A stretch of 37,137 nt of DNA from Chloroflexota bacterium (GCA_029262675.1 JAJCYW010000005.1:81402-118538), one strand, 5' to 3'. Counted from the first letter of the stretch, positions 7,442-17,352 are shown. Made by a program: numbers and translations. The notes: generated from the sequence alone by a model not told the origin.

Positions 7442-9298
7442 ATGCTGAACGAGGCCATCAACGGCAAAATACTCAACGTCAACCTCAGCACGTCCGTCGC
7501 CGAGCCGGAGGAGATTCCGGAAGAGACGTATCGCAAATACCTGGGCGGCTACGGCTTGGGCGCGCGGTTACTGTTCGATCGGATCCCGGCCGGCGCCGAT
7601 CCGCTGGGCCCGGACAACGTGCTGGGCCTGATGCCGGGACTACTCACGGGCACGCCGCTCTTTGGCATCCGCTTCCAGGCCGTCGCCAAGTCGCCGAAGT
7701 CCGGAGGCTGGGGCGACTCCAACTGTGGCGGCGACTTCGGTCCGTTCCTGAAGAACGCCGGCTGGGACGGCGTGCTGCTCTCCGGGGCATCCGACAAGCC
7801 GGTCTACATCCTGATCGAAGACGACAAGGTGGAGATTAAGGACGCCGCCGACCTCTGGGGCATGCTGGCGATAGACGTGGAGGACAAGCTCAAGGAGCGC
7901 CACGGCAAGAAGGCCAGCGTCGCCTGCATCGGCCCGGCGGGCGAGAACCTGTCGCTGATGGCCGGCATCTGCAACGAGCACGGCCGGCTGGCGGCGCGCA
8001 GTGGCTTGGGCGCGGTGATGGGTTCGAAGAAGGTGAAGGCCATCGTCTGCCTCGCCTCGAAGAAGATCATCGCCGGCGAGCCGGAGATACGCAAGATGGT
8101 GCGCACCTCGCTCGACGAGTTCATCGCGCCGCTGGCGACGTTCTTCCGCACGTTCGGTACGACAGGCATCACGGCCGGCTCTGGCCTCTCCGGCGACTCG
8201 CCGGTCAAGAACTGGGGCGGCGTCGGTACAGTCGACTTTCCGAACGCCGCCGAGCTGGCCGGCCCTAATTTCAACGAGAAGATGGAGAAGAAGTACGCCT
8301 GCTGGCACTGCCCGCTGGCCTGCGGCGCCGAGAGCGAGGAATCGACGAACCCCAAGTACCCCTACCCGCGCCACACGCATCGCGCGGAGTACGAGGCGGC
8401 CTCGGCCTTCGGTTCGATGATGCAGAACACGGATATCGATTCGCTCCAGTACGCCAACCACCTCTGCAACCAGTATGGTGTGGACGTAATCTCCGCTGGC
8501 GCGACCGTCGCGTTCGCAATGGAGTGCTATGAGAACGGCATTATCACCAAGGAAGACACGGAAGGCATCGACTTGAAATGGGGCAACACGGAAGCCATCA
8601 TCGATTTCCTGAAGATGATGTGTGAACGTCGCGCCATCGGCGAGGTGTTTACGGACGGCGTCAAGACCGCGGCCGAGAAGCTGGGCTGGGACAAGACCGA
8701 GGAGTTCGCGATCGAAATCGGTGGTGAAGAGCCGCCGATGCACGACCCCAAGATTCAGCCGGAGTACTTCACAACCTACAAGCTAGACCCGACACCCGCC
8801 CGACACACGCAGTACGAGGGCGCTTCTCGCGCCGAGTGGGGCGTGCCGCCCGCAGTACAGGACACGAACGTCTACGAAGGCCGCGGAGAGCATCACAAGG
8901 GCGCTGCGGAGTACATGCATGTCGTCAATTCGCTCGGCATGTGCCAGTTCGTCATGCTGGCCGGGCCCAACGGCCGCATGCCGGAGTGGATCAACATGAC
9001 GACCGGTTGGGACACGACGAACGAGGAGATCAAGCGGGCTGGCGAGCGCATCGCTAACCTGCGCATGGCTTTCTGCGTCCGCGAGGGCGACATCGTCACC
9101 AAGCGCCGCATCCCCGCCCGCGTCCTCGGCGAACCGCCGCAGGAGGCTGGGCCGCTGGCAGGCGTTACGCTGGACGCGGACACGCTGGAGTCCGAGTTCC
9201 TGCGTGCCTGCGGCTGGGACGGCGATACGGCGACGCCGAGCCGCGAGAAGCTGGAAGAGCTGGGTCTGGAGGACGTCGCGGCTGTCATTCACGCCTAG
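7442..9298 (+). CDS. Aldehyde:ferredoxin oxidoreductase (tungsten/molybdenum-pterin, 4Fe-4S)
   Basis: Oxidises aldehydes to acids with ferredoxin as acceptor, in the cytoplasm, using a bis-pterin W (or Mo) centre. The 618 residues match the family. The N-terminal pterin-binding domain begins NGKILNVNLS and includes YLGGYGLGARLL. The 4Fe-4S cysteines appear as CWHCPLAC (C287, C290, C294), with the distal fourth Cys in SLGMCQF (C501), close to the spacing in archaeal AOR. ATG 7442 is chosen because AGGAGCGAGC lies just upstream and the family start follows; an in-frame upstream extension is unlikely. No HycB-like electron-transfer subunit is adjacent. A MoaD/ThiS-like gene lies 1 kb downstream, beyond a convergent gene. 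The substrate is unknown. Confidence 0.93.
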   Translation: MLNEAINGKILNVNLSTSVAEPEEIPEETYRKYLGGYGLGARLLFDRIPAGADPLGPDNVLGLMPGLLTGTPLFGIRFQAVAKSPKSGGWGDSNCGGDFGPFLKNAGWDGVLLSGASDKPVYILIEDDKVEIKDAADLWGMLAIDVEDKLKERHGKKASVACIGPAGENLSLMAGICNEHGRLAARSGLGAVMGSKKVKAIVCLASKKIIAGEPEIRKMVRTSLDEFIAPLATFFRTFGTTGITAGSGLSGDSPVKNWGGVGTVDFPNAAELAGPNFNEKMEKKYACWHCPLACGAESEESTNPKYPYPRHTHRAEYEAASAFGSMMQNTDIDSLQYANHLCNQYGVDVISAGATVAFAMECYENGIITKEDTEGIDLKWGNTEAIIDFLKMMCERRAIGEVFTDGVKTAAEKLGWDKTEEFAIEIGGEEPPMHDPKIQPEYFTTYKLDPTPARHTQYEGASRAEWGVPPAVQDTNVYEGRGEHHKGAAEYMHVVNSLGMCQFVMLAGPNGRMPEWINMTTGWDTTNEEIKRAGERIANLRMAFCVREGDIVTKRRIPARVLGEPPQEAGPLAGVTLDADTLESEFLRACGWDGDTATPSREKLEELGLEDVAAVIHA

Positions 9299-9316
9299 AC
9301 GTACGAAGCGAGCGAT

Positions 9317-9350
9317 CCAAAGGCCCGTCCTTCAGGGGACGGGCCTTTGG
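9317..9350. terminator. Strong terminator hairpin after the aldehyde oxidoreductase
   Basis: A perfect 14-bp inverted repeat (9317-9330 with 9337-9350) has a 6-nt loop; stem ends are CCAAAGG and CCTTTGG. It lies 18 nt past the stop, between convergent genes, so it may act on both strands. Confidence 0.8.
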
Positions 9351-9394
9351 CATTGGGCCGCAATCCGACCGTACTAACGGTGCGTAGCCTATTT

Positions 9395-9423
9395 CGAAGG
9401 CCCCGCTAGATGGCGGGCCTTCG
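9395..9423. terminator. Second hairpin between convergent genes
   Basis: CGAAGGCC(C)CGC pairs with GCGGGCCTTCG with one bulged C and a 6-nt loop. It is placed to terminate the minus-strand GGDEF-like gene that ends at 9474. Read in that direction it is followed by AAATAGG, so the T-tract is poor. Confidence 0.5.
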
Positions 9424-9445
9424 TTGTGCGTTGAAACGAACGCCT

Positions 9446-9475
9446 ACGCGATGGCGTATCACGCGATGGCGTATC
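9446..9475 (-). repeat. 15-bp tandem duplication at a gene end
   Basis: Two identical 15-bp units (9446-9460 and 9461-9475) abut. The second overlaps the stop codon of the GGDEF-like gene. It looks like a small recent slippage duplication. Confidence 0.8.
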
Positions 9476-10196
9476 ACGCAATCCGGCGTTCCGGGTCCTC
9501 CAGTGTGCCCTGCAGTCTTCCCGGCCGCAGCAGGCGGTCTGCCTGCTCCAGCAGCGCGTCGGGGTCGTCGCCGTCGGCCGGATAGCTGACGAGCGCGGCG
9601 CGCCAGCGCAGTGAGTCGTTCGCGTCGCTGAGCGACTGGACCAGCCGCTTACTGGCCGCCTGCGTGCCCTCACGGTCGGTTTCCGGTAGCAGCACGGCAA
9701 ATCGCTGGCTGTCGTACTGGGTGACGAAGTCCGTTACCCGCTTCACGCTCCGCAGCGTCGCGGCGGCGCTGGCGCGCGTGTGGGCCATCGGCCCGGCCAG
9801 CAGGTCGGCCGGCTCCAGGAGGACGATGGCCAGCGTGCGGCGGTGGCGTTCGGCCCTTGCGATCTCCTCTTTTGCTCTCTCGCGGAACACCCACCAAAGG
9901 TAGAAGCCGCTATCCGGGTGGACGGGCAGCCCCGTCTCGGCATTCGTGAGCGACGTGGCCGGAGCCTCTGCGGCCGTGTCGGAAGTCTGCGCACCGTCGT
10001 CTGCGGCGTCGCGGCGCAGGTAGAACGCGCTCCCGTTCAGCACTGCGGCGATGCCCAGCGCCGCAGCCGCCAGACGAACGCTATCGAACACGGCGAGGAG
10101 CGCGATCCCGAACGCGAGGAAGAGCACGGACGTTGCCAGAATCAGCCAGGCCCATGCGCGTTCATGTTCGCGCTCGCGTTCATCGGTTGGCCGCAT
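9474..10196 (-). CDS. Membrane protein with degenerate GGDEF domain
   Basis: The protein has 240 residues. Two hydrophobic segments (about 15-37 and 40-60) form a hairpin anchor. Residues 84-235 align in pattern with diguanylate cyclase GGDEF domains: TNAETGLPVHPDSGFYLWW, then RAERHRRTLAIVLLEPADL, then VTQYDSQRFAVLLPETD. The signature YGGDEF reads YDSQRF (161-166), and the metal-binding Asp after the first strand (usually D-x-D) is EPAD. Cyclic-di-GMP synthesis is therefore not expected. It could be a receptor-like or structural relic, but no RxxD inhibitory site stands out. It is convergent with the aldehyde oxidoreductase and divergent from the MoaD-like gene. Confidence 0.78.
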   Translation of the reverse strand: MRPTDEREREHERAWAWLILATSVLFLAFGIALLAVFDSVRLAAAALGIAAVLNGSAFYLRRDAADDGAQTSDTAAEAPATSLTNAETGLPVHPDSGFYLWWVFRERAKEEIARAERHRRTLAIVLLEPADLLAGPMAHTRASAAATLRSVKRVTDFVTQYDSQRFAVLLPETDREGTQAASKRLVQSLSDANDSLRWRAALVSYPADGDDPDALLEQADRLLRPGRLQGTLEDPERRIA

Positions 10197-10266
10197 AGTG
10201 CAGTATCGGCATCCGATCTGCTTCAGAGGACTAGCAGCGTTGCAGCTATGCTATATTCGCTCTGCC

Positions 10267-10503
10267 ATGATTCAAGTCAAGCTTTACAACCTGCTGGCAG
10301 AGCGGTCGCTCTCCGGCAGGGAAGAGTACGAAGTCGAGTTTGAGGCTGGCCTCCTGCCGGTCGAACTGATCAATCGTGAAGGGTTCCGTGGCGACGAGGA
10401 AGAGGCGATCGTCGTCATCGTCAACGACGAGCAGGCTACGCGCCAAACGCCGTTGTCAGACGGTGATCGCGTCGAATTCATGATAAACATGGTTGGAGGT
10501 TAA
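10267..10503 (+). CDS. MoaD/ThiS-family sulfur-carrier-like protein
   Basis: This 78-residue beta-grasp protein starts MIQVKLYNLLAERSL and ends with the diagnostic Gly-Gly (NMVGG). In this family the C-terminal Gly is adenylated and thiocarboxylated to donate sulfur in molybdopterin or thiamine synthesis. Closeness to the aldehyde oxidoreductase suggests a role in tungstopterin/molybdopterin supply. That is inference only, since no moaE, thiG or moeB is in the window. No Shine-Dalgarno is visible. TATATT at 10252-10257 sits only 9 nt before the ATG, which would fit a leaderless transcript. The start is set by family length; the frame is open further upstream. Confidence 0.8.
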   Translation: MIQVKLYNLLAERSLSGREEYEVEFEAGLLPVELINREGFRGDEEEAIVVIVNDEQATRQTPLSDGDRVEFMINMVGG

Positions 10504-10523
10504 ACGCGGGCTAGTACAAACGC

Positions 10524-10589
10524 CACATCGGCCGGTAGGCGATGTGGCCAGGATTGTCGAACGTCACATCGGCCGGTAGGCGATGTGGC
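10524..10589. repeat. 25-bp hairpin repeat, two copies
   Basis: An identical 25-bp sequence occurs at 10524-10548 and 10565-10589. Each contains CACATCG, a 9-nt loop (GCCGGTAGG) and CGATGTG. The first stem extends to 9 bp (GCCACATCG). They lie 20 nt after the MoaD-like stop. Confidence 0.85.
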
Positions 10590-10635
10590 TGGAACTTCGG
10601 AGGCTGACTGTCGGTCCGGCGCTTCTCACATACAA

Positions 10636-10664
10636 CAAAGCGGCCTTCGTGAGGGGCCGCTTTG
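10636..10664. terminator. Terminator-like hairpin downstream of the MoaD-like gene
   Basis: A 10-bp stem, CAAAGCGGCC with GGCCGCTTTG, has a 9-nt loop. On the plus strand AGTCTTGTCT follows; on the minus strand TTGTATGTG follows. It could terminate in either direction. It is also the left part of the duplicated element described for 10636-11010. Confidence 0.6.
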
Positions 10665-11010
10665 AGTCTTGTCTGAGGGTTCGCGGGGGAGTCACTGACT
10701 GGTGGCTGTGCGCGATACCCTCGGTATGAGGTCAATAGTAGTATGGCAGGAGGCTGTTATCGGCCAATGCCAAAGATGTCAAGAGTCTGTTAACGTTTCC
10801 GGGCGGCGTTCCTTGCCTAGTTGTGCCCGGTGCGAAACGTGGCGGATATGACAAGGCGGCTCGTTGAGAGCCGCCTTGATCGGTTGCCGGGGGTGTCGCG
10901 GGGATTGACTGACTGGTGGCTTGTTGCGAACATCCCTCGGTAAAGAGGTCACTGTTAGTATCGCGCAAGGCTGTTGAATCCCTATAGGTAAGATGTCAAA
11001 TGATTGTAAA
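10636..11010. repeat. Two diverged copies of a ~160-bp non-coding element
   Basis: Copy A (about 10636-10795) and copy B (about 10852-11010) align in the same order. Each has a GC-rich hairpin (10636-10664; 10852-10878), TCGCGGGG, GACTGACTGGTGGCT, CCCTCGGTA with GAGGTCA, TAGTAT, AGGCTGTT and AAGATGTCAA. The two stems differ in sequence yet stay paired (AAAGCGGCC versus AAGGCGGCTC), which implies selection on RNA or DNA structure. No convincing protein is encoded on either strand. With the 25-bp repeats, this fills the 589-bp gap between the MoaD-like gene and pyrG. It could be a pair of small RNAs (either strand) or a miniature mobile element. Confidence 0.7.
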
Positions 11011-11021
11011 ATCTGCGCTCC

Positions 11022-12778
<1,757 letters not shown>

Positions 12779-12827
12779 CAGGGAAGAAGACTAGGGTGAT
12801 CCCCAGTGGCCAAGCGTTACTCGAGTT

Positions 12828-12836
12828 TGTTATACT
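12828..12836 (+). promoter_or_regulatory. Extended -10 promoter for the transaldolase gene
   Basis: TGTTATACT matches TGnTATAAT and lies 45 nt upstream of ATG 12882. The -35 region is weak, as often with extended -10 promoters. Confidence 0.5.
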
Positions 12837-12881
12837 AAGAGCATCCAACCAACCCCTGAGCAGAAACGTCCAGGAGGGATT

Positions 12882-13556
12882 ATGCGTCTCTTCTTAGACA
12901 CGGCGAATATCAAGCAGATCCGTGAAGTAGCCCGGATGGGCGTGCTCTCCGGCGTCACGACGAACCCCACGCTGATGGCGAAAGAGAAGGGCGTCAGCTA
13001 CCGCGACCGCGTCGTCGAGATCTGCGAGGCGGTCGACGGCCCGATCTCGGCCGAATGCACCTCCCGCACGGTGGACGAGCTCGTGCCAGAGGCGCGAGAG
13101 GTAGCGGCGTGGCACCCCAACGTCGTCGTGAAGATACCAATCGACGAAGTGGGGCTCGAAGCGACGTCGAAGCTCTCAGCCGAAGGCATCAAGATCAACA
13201 TGACGCTCGTGTTTTCCGCCAACCAGGCGCTGCTCGCCGCGACGGCGGGCGCCACGTATATCAGCCCGTTCGTCGGCCGTCTGGACGACGCCGGCCACGA
13301 CGGTATGGAGGTGGTGAGGGAGTCGGTTGAGATCTTCGATCAGTACAACCTGCCCGCCCAGGTCCTAGCCGCGAGCCTGCGCCACCCGCGCCACGTGATC
13401 GAGGCGGCGCTGGCGGGTGCGCCAATCGCAACGTTGCCCTACGCCGTGCTGATGGCGATGCTCAAGCACCCGCTGACGGACACCGGCATTGAGCGATTCC
13501 TGAAAGACTCACGCAGTTACGAGAAGGAATCAGCGAAGGAGCCTTCGGGATCCTAG
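12882..13556 (+). CDS. Small transaldolase / fructose-6-phosphate aldolase-like protein
   Basis: The 224-residue protein belongs to the short transaldolase group (TalC/FSA type), a TIM barrel acting in the pentose phosphate pathway. It begins MRLFLDTANIKQIRE, with VLSGVTTNPTLMAKE next. The Schiff-base lysine lies in VVVKIPID (K84), and later segments SPFVGRLDD and ATLPYAVL fit the family. A strong ribosome binding site (AGGAGGG, 5 nt before ATG) supports the start. Transaldolase and fructose-6-phosphate aldolase activities cannot be separated by eye. It sits between pyrG and rho, with its own promoter-like box upstream. Confidence 0.92.
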   Translation: MRLFLDTANIKQIREVARMGVLSGVTTNPTLMAKEKGVSYRDRVVEICEAVDGPISAECTSRTVDELVPEAREVAAWHPNVVVKIPIDEVGLEATSKLSAEGIKINMTLVFSANQALLAATAGATYISPFVGRLDDAGHDGMEVVRESVEIFDQYNLPAQVLAASLRHPRHVIEAALAGAPIATLPYAVLMAMLKHPLTDTGIERFLKDSRSYEKESAKEPSGS

Positions 13557-13578
13557 AACAAGCGTGCCAACGTAGCTA

Positions 13579-13607
13579 TTGCACTTGAAGGAAAATTCAT
13601 CCATCAT
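13579..13607 (+). promoter_or_regulatory. Weak candidate promoter upstream of rho
   Basis: TTGCAC, a 17-nt spacer and CATCAT lie in the 169-bp gap before rho. Each box matches only part of the consensus. It would give a leader of about 110 nt. Confidence 0.3.
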
Positions 13608-13725
13608 ATGTGTAGGCAGCGGTCGGCGCCCACATCACGCGGCGTGTGACGGCCAATCCCAAATGACCCGAACCACAGACCATGGCTAACCAGACCAACG
13701 GTGTTGTGCAGTAAGACTGTATGCA

Positions 13726-15009
13726 ATGGAGCAGCGCGTGACGATTTCCGAACTAGAGGGTAAGACCCGAGAAGGCCTGATGGACCTGGCGAAAGACCTG
13801 GGTGTCTCCGGCTACAGCAGCTTGAAGAAACAGGAGTTGATTGTGAAGGTGCTCCAGGCACAGACGGAAAAGGACGGTAACATCTTCGCCGAGGGGATCC
13901 TGCAAACCGTCGACGACGGCTATGGATTCCTGCGTGGCGATTCCATGCTTCCCACCGTCAACGATGTCTACGTGTCGCAGTCCCAGGTGCGGCGTTTCGC
14001 GCTGCGCACCGGCGACCTGGTGATGGGCCAGGTGCGGCCGCCCAAGGACAGCGAGAAGTACTTTGGCCTGCTGCGGGTAGAGGCGATCAACGGCCTCAAT
14101 CCGGAAGAGGCGCAGCACCGTCCCAACTTTGAAGACCTGACGGCCATCTTCCCGCAGGTGATGATCGATCTGGAGACCAGCGCGCCGGGCATGGACAACA
14201 TGTCGCAACGCGTGATCAACCTGATCTCGCCCATTGGACGCGGACAGCGGGCGCTGATCGTCTCTCCGCCGAAGGCCGGCAAGACCTTCCTGCTCAAGGC
14301 GATCGCGCACGGCGTCATGGCCAACTACGACGACATTCATCTGATGGTCGTCCTGATCGGCGAACGCCCGGAAGAAGTCACCGACATGAAACGCTCGATC
14401 CAAGGCGACGTCATCGCGTCGACGTTCGACGAGCCGGTGGAAGACCACACTCGCGTCGCGGAGATGGCGCTGGACCGCGCCAAGCGCCTCGTCGAGAGCG
14501 GCAAGGACGTCGTGATCCTGCTGGACAGCATTACGCGGCTCGCGCGCGCCTACAACCTGGCAGTGCCCTCCAGCGGCCGCACGCTCTCGGGCGGTATCGA
14601 TCCGGTCGCGCTGTATCCGCCGAAGCGATTCTTCGGTGCGGCGCGAAATACGGAAGAGAGCGGTAGCCTTACGATCGTAGCCACCTGCCTTGTAGACACA
14701 AACAGCCGCATGGATGAGGTGATCTACGAGGAGTTCAAAGGCACGGGCAACATGGAGGTCCACCTGGATCGCAGGCTGGCCGATAGGCGCATCTATCCGT
14801 CGATTGACATCCTGCGCAGCAGCACGCGCCGCGAGGAACTGCTGCTGGACGAGAAGACGCTGCAACAGGTCTGGCTTGTCCGGAGGATGATGGCCATGAT
14901 CGGCAGCAACTCGCCGAACGCAAACGACGCCACGGAGCGCCTGCTGGAGCGGATAGCCAAGACCAGCAACAACCAAGAGTTCCTCAGCACGCTCAAGGAC
15001 GATATGTAG
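13726..15009 (+). CDS. rho: Transcription termination factor Rho
   Basis: A hexameric RNA-dependent ATPase that releases RNA polymerase at Rho-dependent terminators. The 427 residues hold an N-terminal Rho helical domain ([20 protein letters not shown] onward), a cold-shock-like RNA-binding domain (GYGFLRG, about 62-130), and the RecA-type motor with Walker A PPKAGKT (K186). Walker B is in [17 protein letters not shown] and the Q-/R-loop follows in [11 protein letters not shown]. There is no long insertion before the motor, unlike actinobacterial Rho. Two starts are possible: ATG 13726, or GTG 13738 with GGAG six bases before it. The GTG has the better ribosome binding site and gives the usual family start. 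Confidence 0.96.
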   Translation: MEQRVTISELEGKTREGLMDLAKDLGVSGYSSLKKQELIVKVLQAQTEKDGNIFAEGILQTVDDGYGFLRGDSMLPTVNDVYVSQSQVRRFALRTGDLVMGQVRPPKDSEKYFGLLRVEAINGLNPEEAQHRPNFEDLTAIFPQVMIDLETSAPGMDNMSQRVINLISPIGRGQRALIVSPPKAGKTFLLKAIAHGVMANYDDIHLMVVLIGERPEEVTDMKRSIQGDVIASTFDEPVEDHTRVAEMALDRAKRLVESGKDVVILLDSITRLARAYNLAVPSSGRTLSGGIDPVALYPPKRFFGAARNTEESGSLTIVATCLVDTNSRMDEVIYEEFKGTGNMEVHLDRRLADRRIYPSIDILRSSTRREELLLDEKTLQQVWLVRRMMAMIGSNSPNANDATERLLERIAKTSNNQEFLSTLKDDM

Positions 15010-15032
15010 TCCGCGATCGCGATCGCGCTCGG

Positions 15033-15069
15033 ACGCCACGCTGCGGAGTTCGCGCGTGGCGTTTGGTTT
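15033..15069 (+). terminator. Rho-independent terminator after rho
   Basis: A perfect 9-bp stem, ACGCCACGC (15033-15041) with GCGTGGCGT (15054-15062), is followed by TTGGTTTT. It begins 24 nt after the rho stop. Confidence 0.75.
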
Positions 15070-15291
15070 TGCGCGGTTTATGGCGGATTCGCCTCGTACT
15101 AGATATAGACAATGGGTATGACGGTATAGACCAAAAGGTCACTTAGGGCTTCATCCTAACAATTGTCTGGAGTAAAATACAGTGACTTGCGAGAGGGTCT
15201 TGCTACGAACGCATCTGGAGGCGTTGGTATTCAACCAGTCGAAAAGCGCACGCTGTTCAGCAACGGCGAGCGCGTAACGCAGGGAGCAGAC

Positions 15292-16422
15292 ATGTCCGGT
15301 GGCCGGGCCATATCCGGCGTGCGAGCGTACGCGCTATCCCGGCAGCGGCGCAGGCCGTTGCTGCACGCGGCGGTTCTTAGTCTGATCCTCTTCGGCGTCG
15401 TCGCGTCCTTCACGATTTCCCAGAGCTTCCCGTTCGAGGCGCACGGCGCCGCACCGATCGTCGGACTCTCTTTGCCCAGCGTCGGCGCCGCTCCTGCTGA
15501 GGCGATGGTACTGACCGCGGAAGTGCTCCCGGACACGGTGCGGCGGGAAGAGGTGGTCGATGGCCTGCTGGCGCTGGCCGGCCAACAGCAGCTACAGCCG
15601 GCCGCCGTACCGTCCGCCGTGGAAGCGGCAGCCGTCCAGACGGAGCCCTACAATCTTTACGCCGTGCAGTCGGGCGACTCCGCCAGCGCGATTGCCGCCA
15701 ACGCCGGCATCGATCTCGAGTACCTGCTGTGGGCCAACGCCGACCTGCAGGACGGCGAGCTGCTCTCCGTGGGACAACTGCTCATCGTGCCGAGTGGCAA
15801 CGGTCTTCTCCACGACGTGCGCTACGGCGAATCGCTCAGCGTGATCGCCGATCGCTACAACGTCACCGTCGACGAAATCGTCGGATGGACGGGCAACGGC
15901 ATCGGTTCGCCGGACCAAGTGGTAGAGGACCAACTCGTCTTCGTTCCGAACGGCGTGCCGCCGATCGTGATCATTCCGGAATCGCCGGTGTTGCCGGCCA
16001 ATACCGGCCCTGTGGCGCTCGCCGCGCCGGTGGACACCGGTCCGGTCTCCGGCCTGGGACTGACCTGGCCGGCGTACGGACCGATCTCTAGCTACTACGA
16101 CGGGGGCCACCCGCTCGGTATCGACATCGATCTCTTCAACAACTACGGCGCGGCGATTACGGCCGCCACGGGCGGCACCGTGACGTTTGCGGGAGGCAAC
16201 CCGTGCTGCTCGTACGGGCTGTACGTCGTGGTGATGAGTCCCAACGGCATCGAAACGCTCTACGCGCACTTCTCCGGTATCAACGTGTCGAATGGTCAGC
16301 AGGTCGCGCAGGGTGATGTGTTGGGCACGTCCGGCAACACAGGTTACAGTACCGGCACGCACCTCCACTTCGAGGTGATCGATAATGGGACGCGGGTCAA
16401 CCCGCTGGCCTACCTGCCGTAG
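15292..16422 (+). CDS. LysM-containing M23 peptidase (cell-wall hydrolase type)
   Basis: The 376-residue protein is predicted to be anchored by one transmembrane segment (about 24-44) after an Arg-rich start. Two LysM modules (about 122-167 beginning YAVQSGDSASAIA; about 174-219 beginning HDVRYGESLSVIA) would bind glycan. A Pro-rich linker leads to the M23 domain (about 270-372), with GHPLGIDID as the first zinc motif, LYAHF in the core and HLHFE as the last (H357, H359). The first motif has one more residue between His and Asp than the usual HxGxD. ATG 15292 is preferred because GGGAGC precedes it; an in-frame TTG at 15163 lacks one. The 15070-15291 stretch holds no other clear element. Confidence 0.9.
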   Translation: MSGGRAISGVRAYALSRQRRRPLLHAAVLSLILFGVVASFTISQSFPFEAHGAAPIVGLSLPSVGAAPAEAMVLTAEVLPDTVRREEVVDGLLALAGQQQLQPAAVPSAVEAAAVQTEPYNLYAVQSGDSASAIAANAGIDLEYLLWANADLQDGELLSVGQLLIVPSGNGLLHDVRYGESLSVIADRYNVTVDEIVGWTGNGIGSPDQVVEDQLVFVPNGVPPIVIIPESPVLPANTGPVALAAPVDTGPVSGLGLTWPAYGPISSYYDGGHPLGIDIDLFNNYGAAITAATGGTVTFAGGNPCCSYGLYVVVMSPNGIETLYAHFSGINVSNGQQVAQGDVLGTSGNTGYSTGTHLHFEVIDNGTRVNPLAYLP

Positions 16423-16438
16423 CGGCGCGGGACCGATT

Positions 16439-16585
16439 CTAGCCTTCTTCTCCTTGGCCTTCGCTTAGATGTGGTAAACGCTTGGCGGCGTCCGGGCGCA
16501 GCTCCGCGCGGAAATCGGGATGCGAGACAGCGATCAACTCCTCCGCTCGCTGGCGGAGCGCCTCGCCCCGCAGCGTGACCGCGAA
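16439..16585 (-). pseudogene. Remnant of an acetyl-CoA hydrolase/CoA-transferase C-terminus
   Basis: The minus-strand frame ending at TAG 16439-16441 encodes 48 residues, with AVTLRGEALRQRAEELIAVS followed by HPDFRAEL. This is the conserved C-terminal pattern of the acetyl-CoA hydrolase / 4-hydroxybutyrate CoA-transferase family. Upstream the frame passes into Pro/Val-rich sequence with no start codon or further family motif before the MBL gene's stop at 16636. The N-terminal 350 or more residues are missing. I read it as a decayed fragment of a deleted gene. Confidence 0.65.
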
Positions 16586-16635
16586 GATTGAACTGGGTGG
16601 AACAGGTACGGGCGGCGTGGTCCGCCTTGCGGCGG

Positions 16636-17289
16636 CTAGGAGTCCTTGCCTTTGTAGTCCAACACCACGACTTTGGTCTGATCCGGCAGGGTCGTCTTCG
16701 TCACCGCCAGCTTCGGCTGGCTCTCCTGCTGGGCGTCCGGCGCGCCGACCTCTTTGAGGAAGCGGTCTAGCGGCTCCAGCTCAGCCTTTGCCGCTGGCGT
16801 CTTGTAGTGCATGGGGATCACCAGCTTGGGGCCGATCAGGCTGATCGTCTCGGCAGCCGCGGCGGCGTCGATTGTGGTGCCGCCGCCGACGGGGATCAGG
16901 AGCACGTCGACGCCGCTAAGCTCCTCGACCTGCTCCGGCGTCGGGACGTGGCCCAGATCGCCGAGGTGGCAGACGCGCACGTCGTCGATCTCCATCACGT
17001 ACGCGATATTCTTGCCGAGCTCGGCGCCCTGCTCAGTATCGTGGTACGTCCTGATGCCGGTGACGAGCACGCCGGACACTTCAAACTCGCCGGGGCCCTT
17101 CAGCACGTGGGGATTGCCCGTCACAGCGGAGACGTTGTTGTGGTCGGCGTGGTCATGGCTCACGGTGACGGCGGCCGCCGTCGGCCTGCCGATCAAGTAG
17201 CCGGTGCTCTTCGGGCACGGATCGGTAATGATGGCCGCGTCCCGTCCGCGCAGCCGAAAGCACGAGTGTCCAAGCCAACTGATCTCCAT
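16636..17289 (-). CDS. Metallo-beta-lactamase-fold hydrolase (UPF0173-like)
   Basis: This 217-residue protein begins MEISWLGHSCFRLRG, typical of the L-ascorbate-6-phosphate lactonase-like / UPF0173 group. The zinc motif is SHDHADH (H45, D47-region, D49, H50). Further ligands fit GDLGH and the late IPMHYKTP histidine. It is cytoplasmic by lack of a signal. A strong ribosome binding site (AGGGAGGT) precedes ATG 17289. The substrate is unknown for most of this group. It lies downstream of the Cys-less ketosynthase gene on the same strand, separated by a 23-bp tandem repeat array. Confidence 0.88.
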   Translation of the reverse strand: MEISWLGHSCFRLRGRDAAIITDPCPKSTGYLIGRPTAAAVTVSHDHADHNNVSAVTGNPHVLKGPGEFEVSGVLVTGIRTYHDTEQGAELGKNIAYVMEIDDVRVCHLGDLGHVPTPEQVEELSGVDVLLIPVGGGTTIDAAAAAETISLIGPKLVIPMHYKTPAAKAELEPLDRFLKEVGAPDAQQESQPKLAVTKTTLPDQTKVVVLDYKGKDS

Positions 17290-17352
17290 AATCGTAGAAC
17301 CTCCCTAAGACAGCTTGCGGCTGTCGTATCTTCTCTCTCTGAAGCAGGTTGC

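Noticed and set aside
15010..15032. GCGATCGC-rich palindrome after rho as a protein-binding site
   Set aside because: It is a short GC palindrome common in high-GC DNA; only the adjacent terminator hairpin is supported.
15163..15291. c-di-AMP (ydaO-type) riboswitch before the LysM-M23 gene, a common location
   Set aside because: The conserved ydaO core segments are absent; only a weak promoter-like TTG/TAAAAT stretch is seen.
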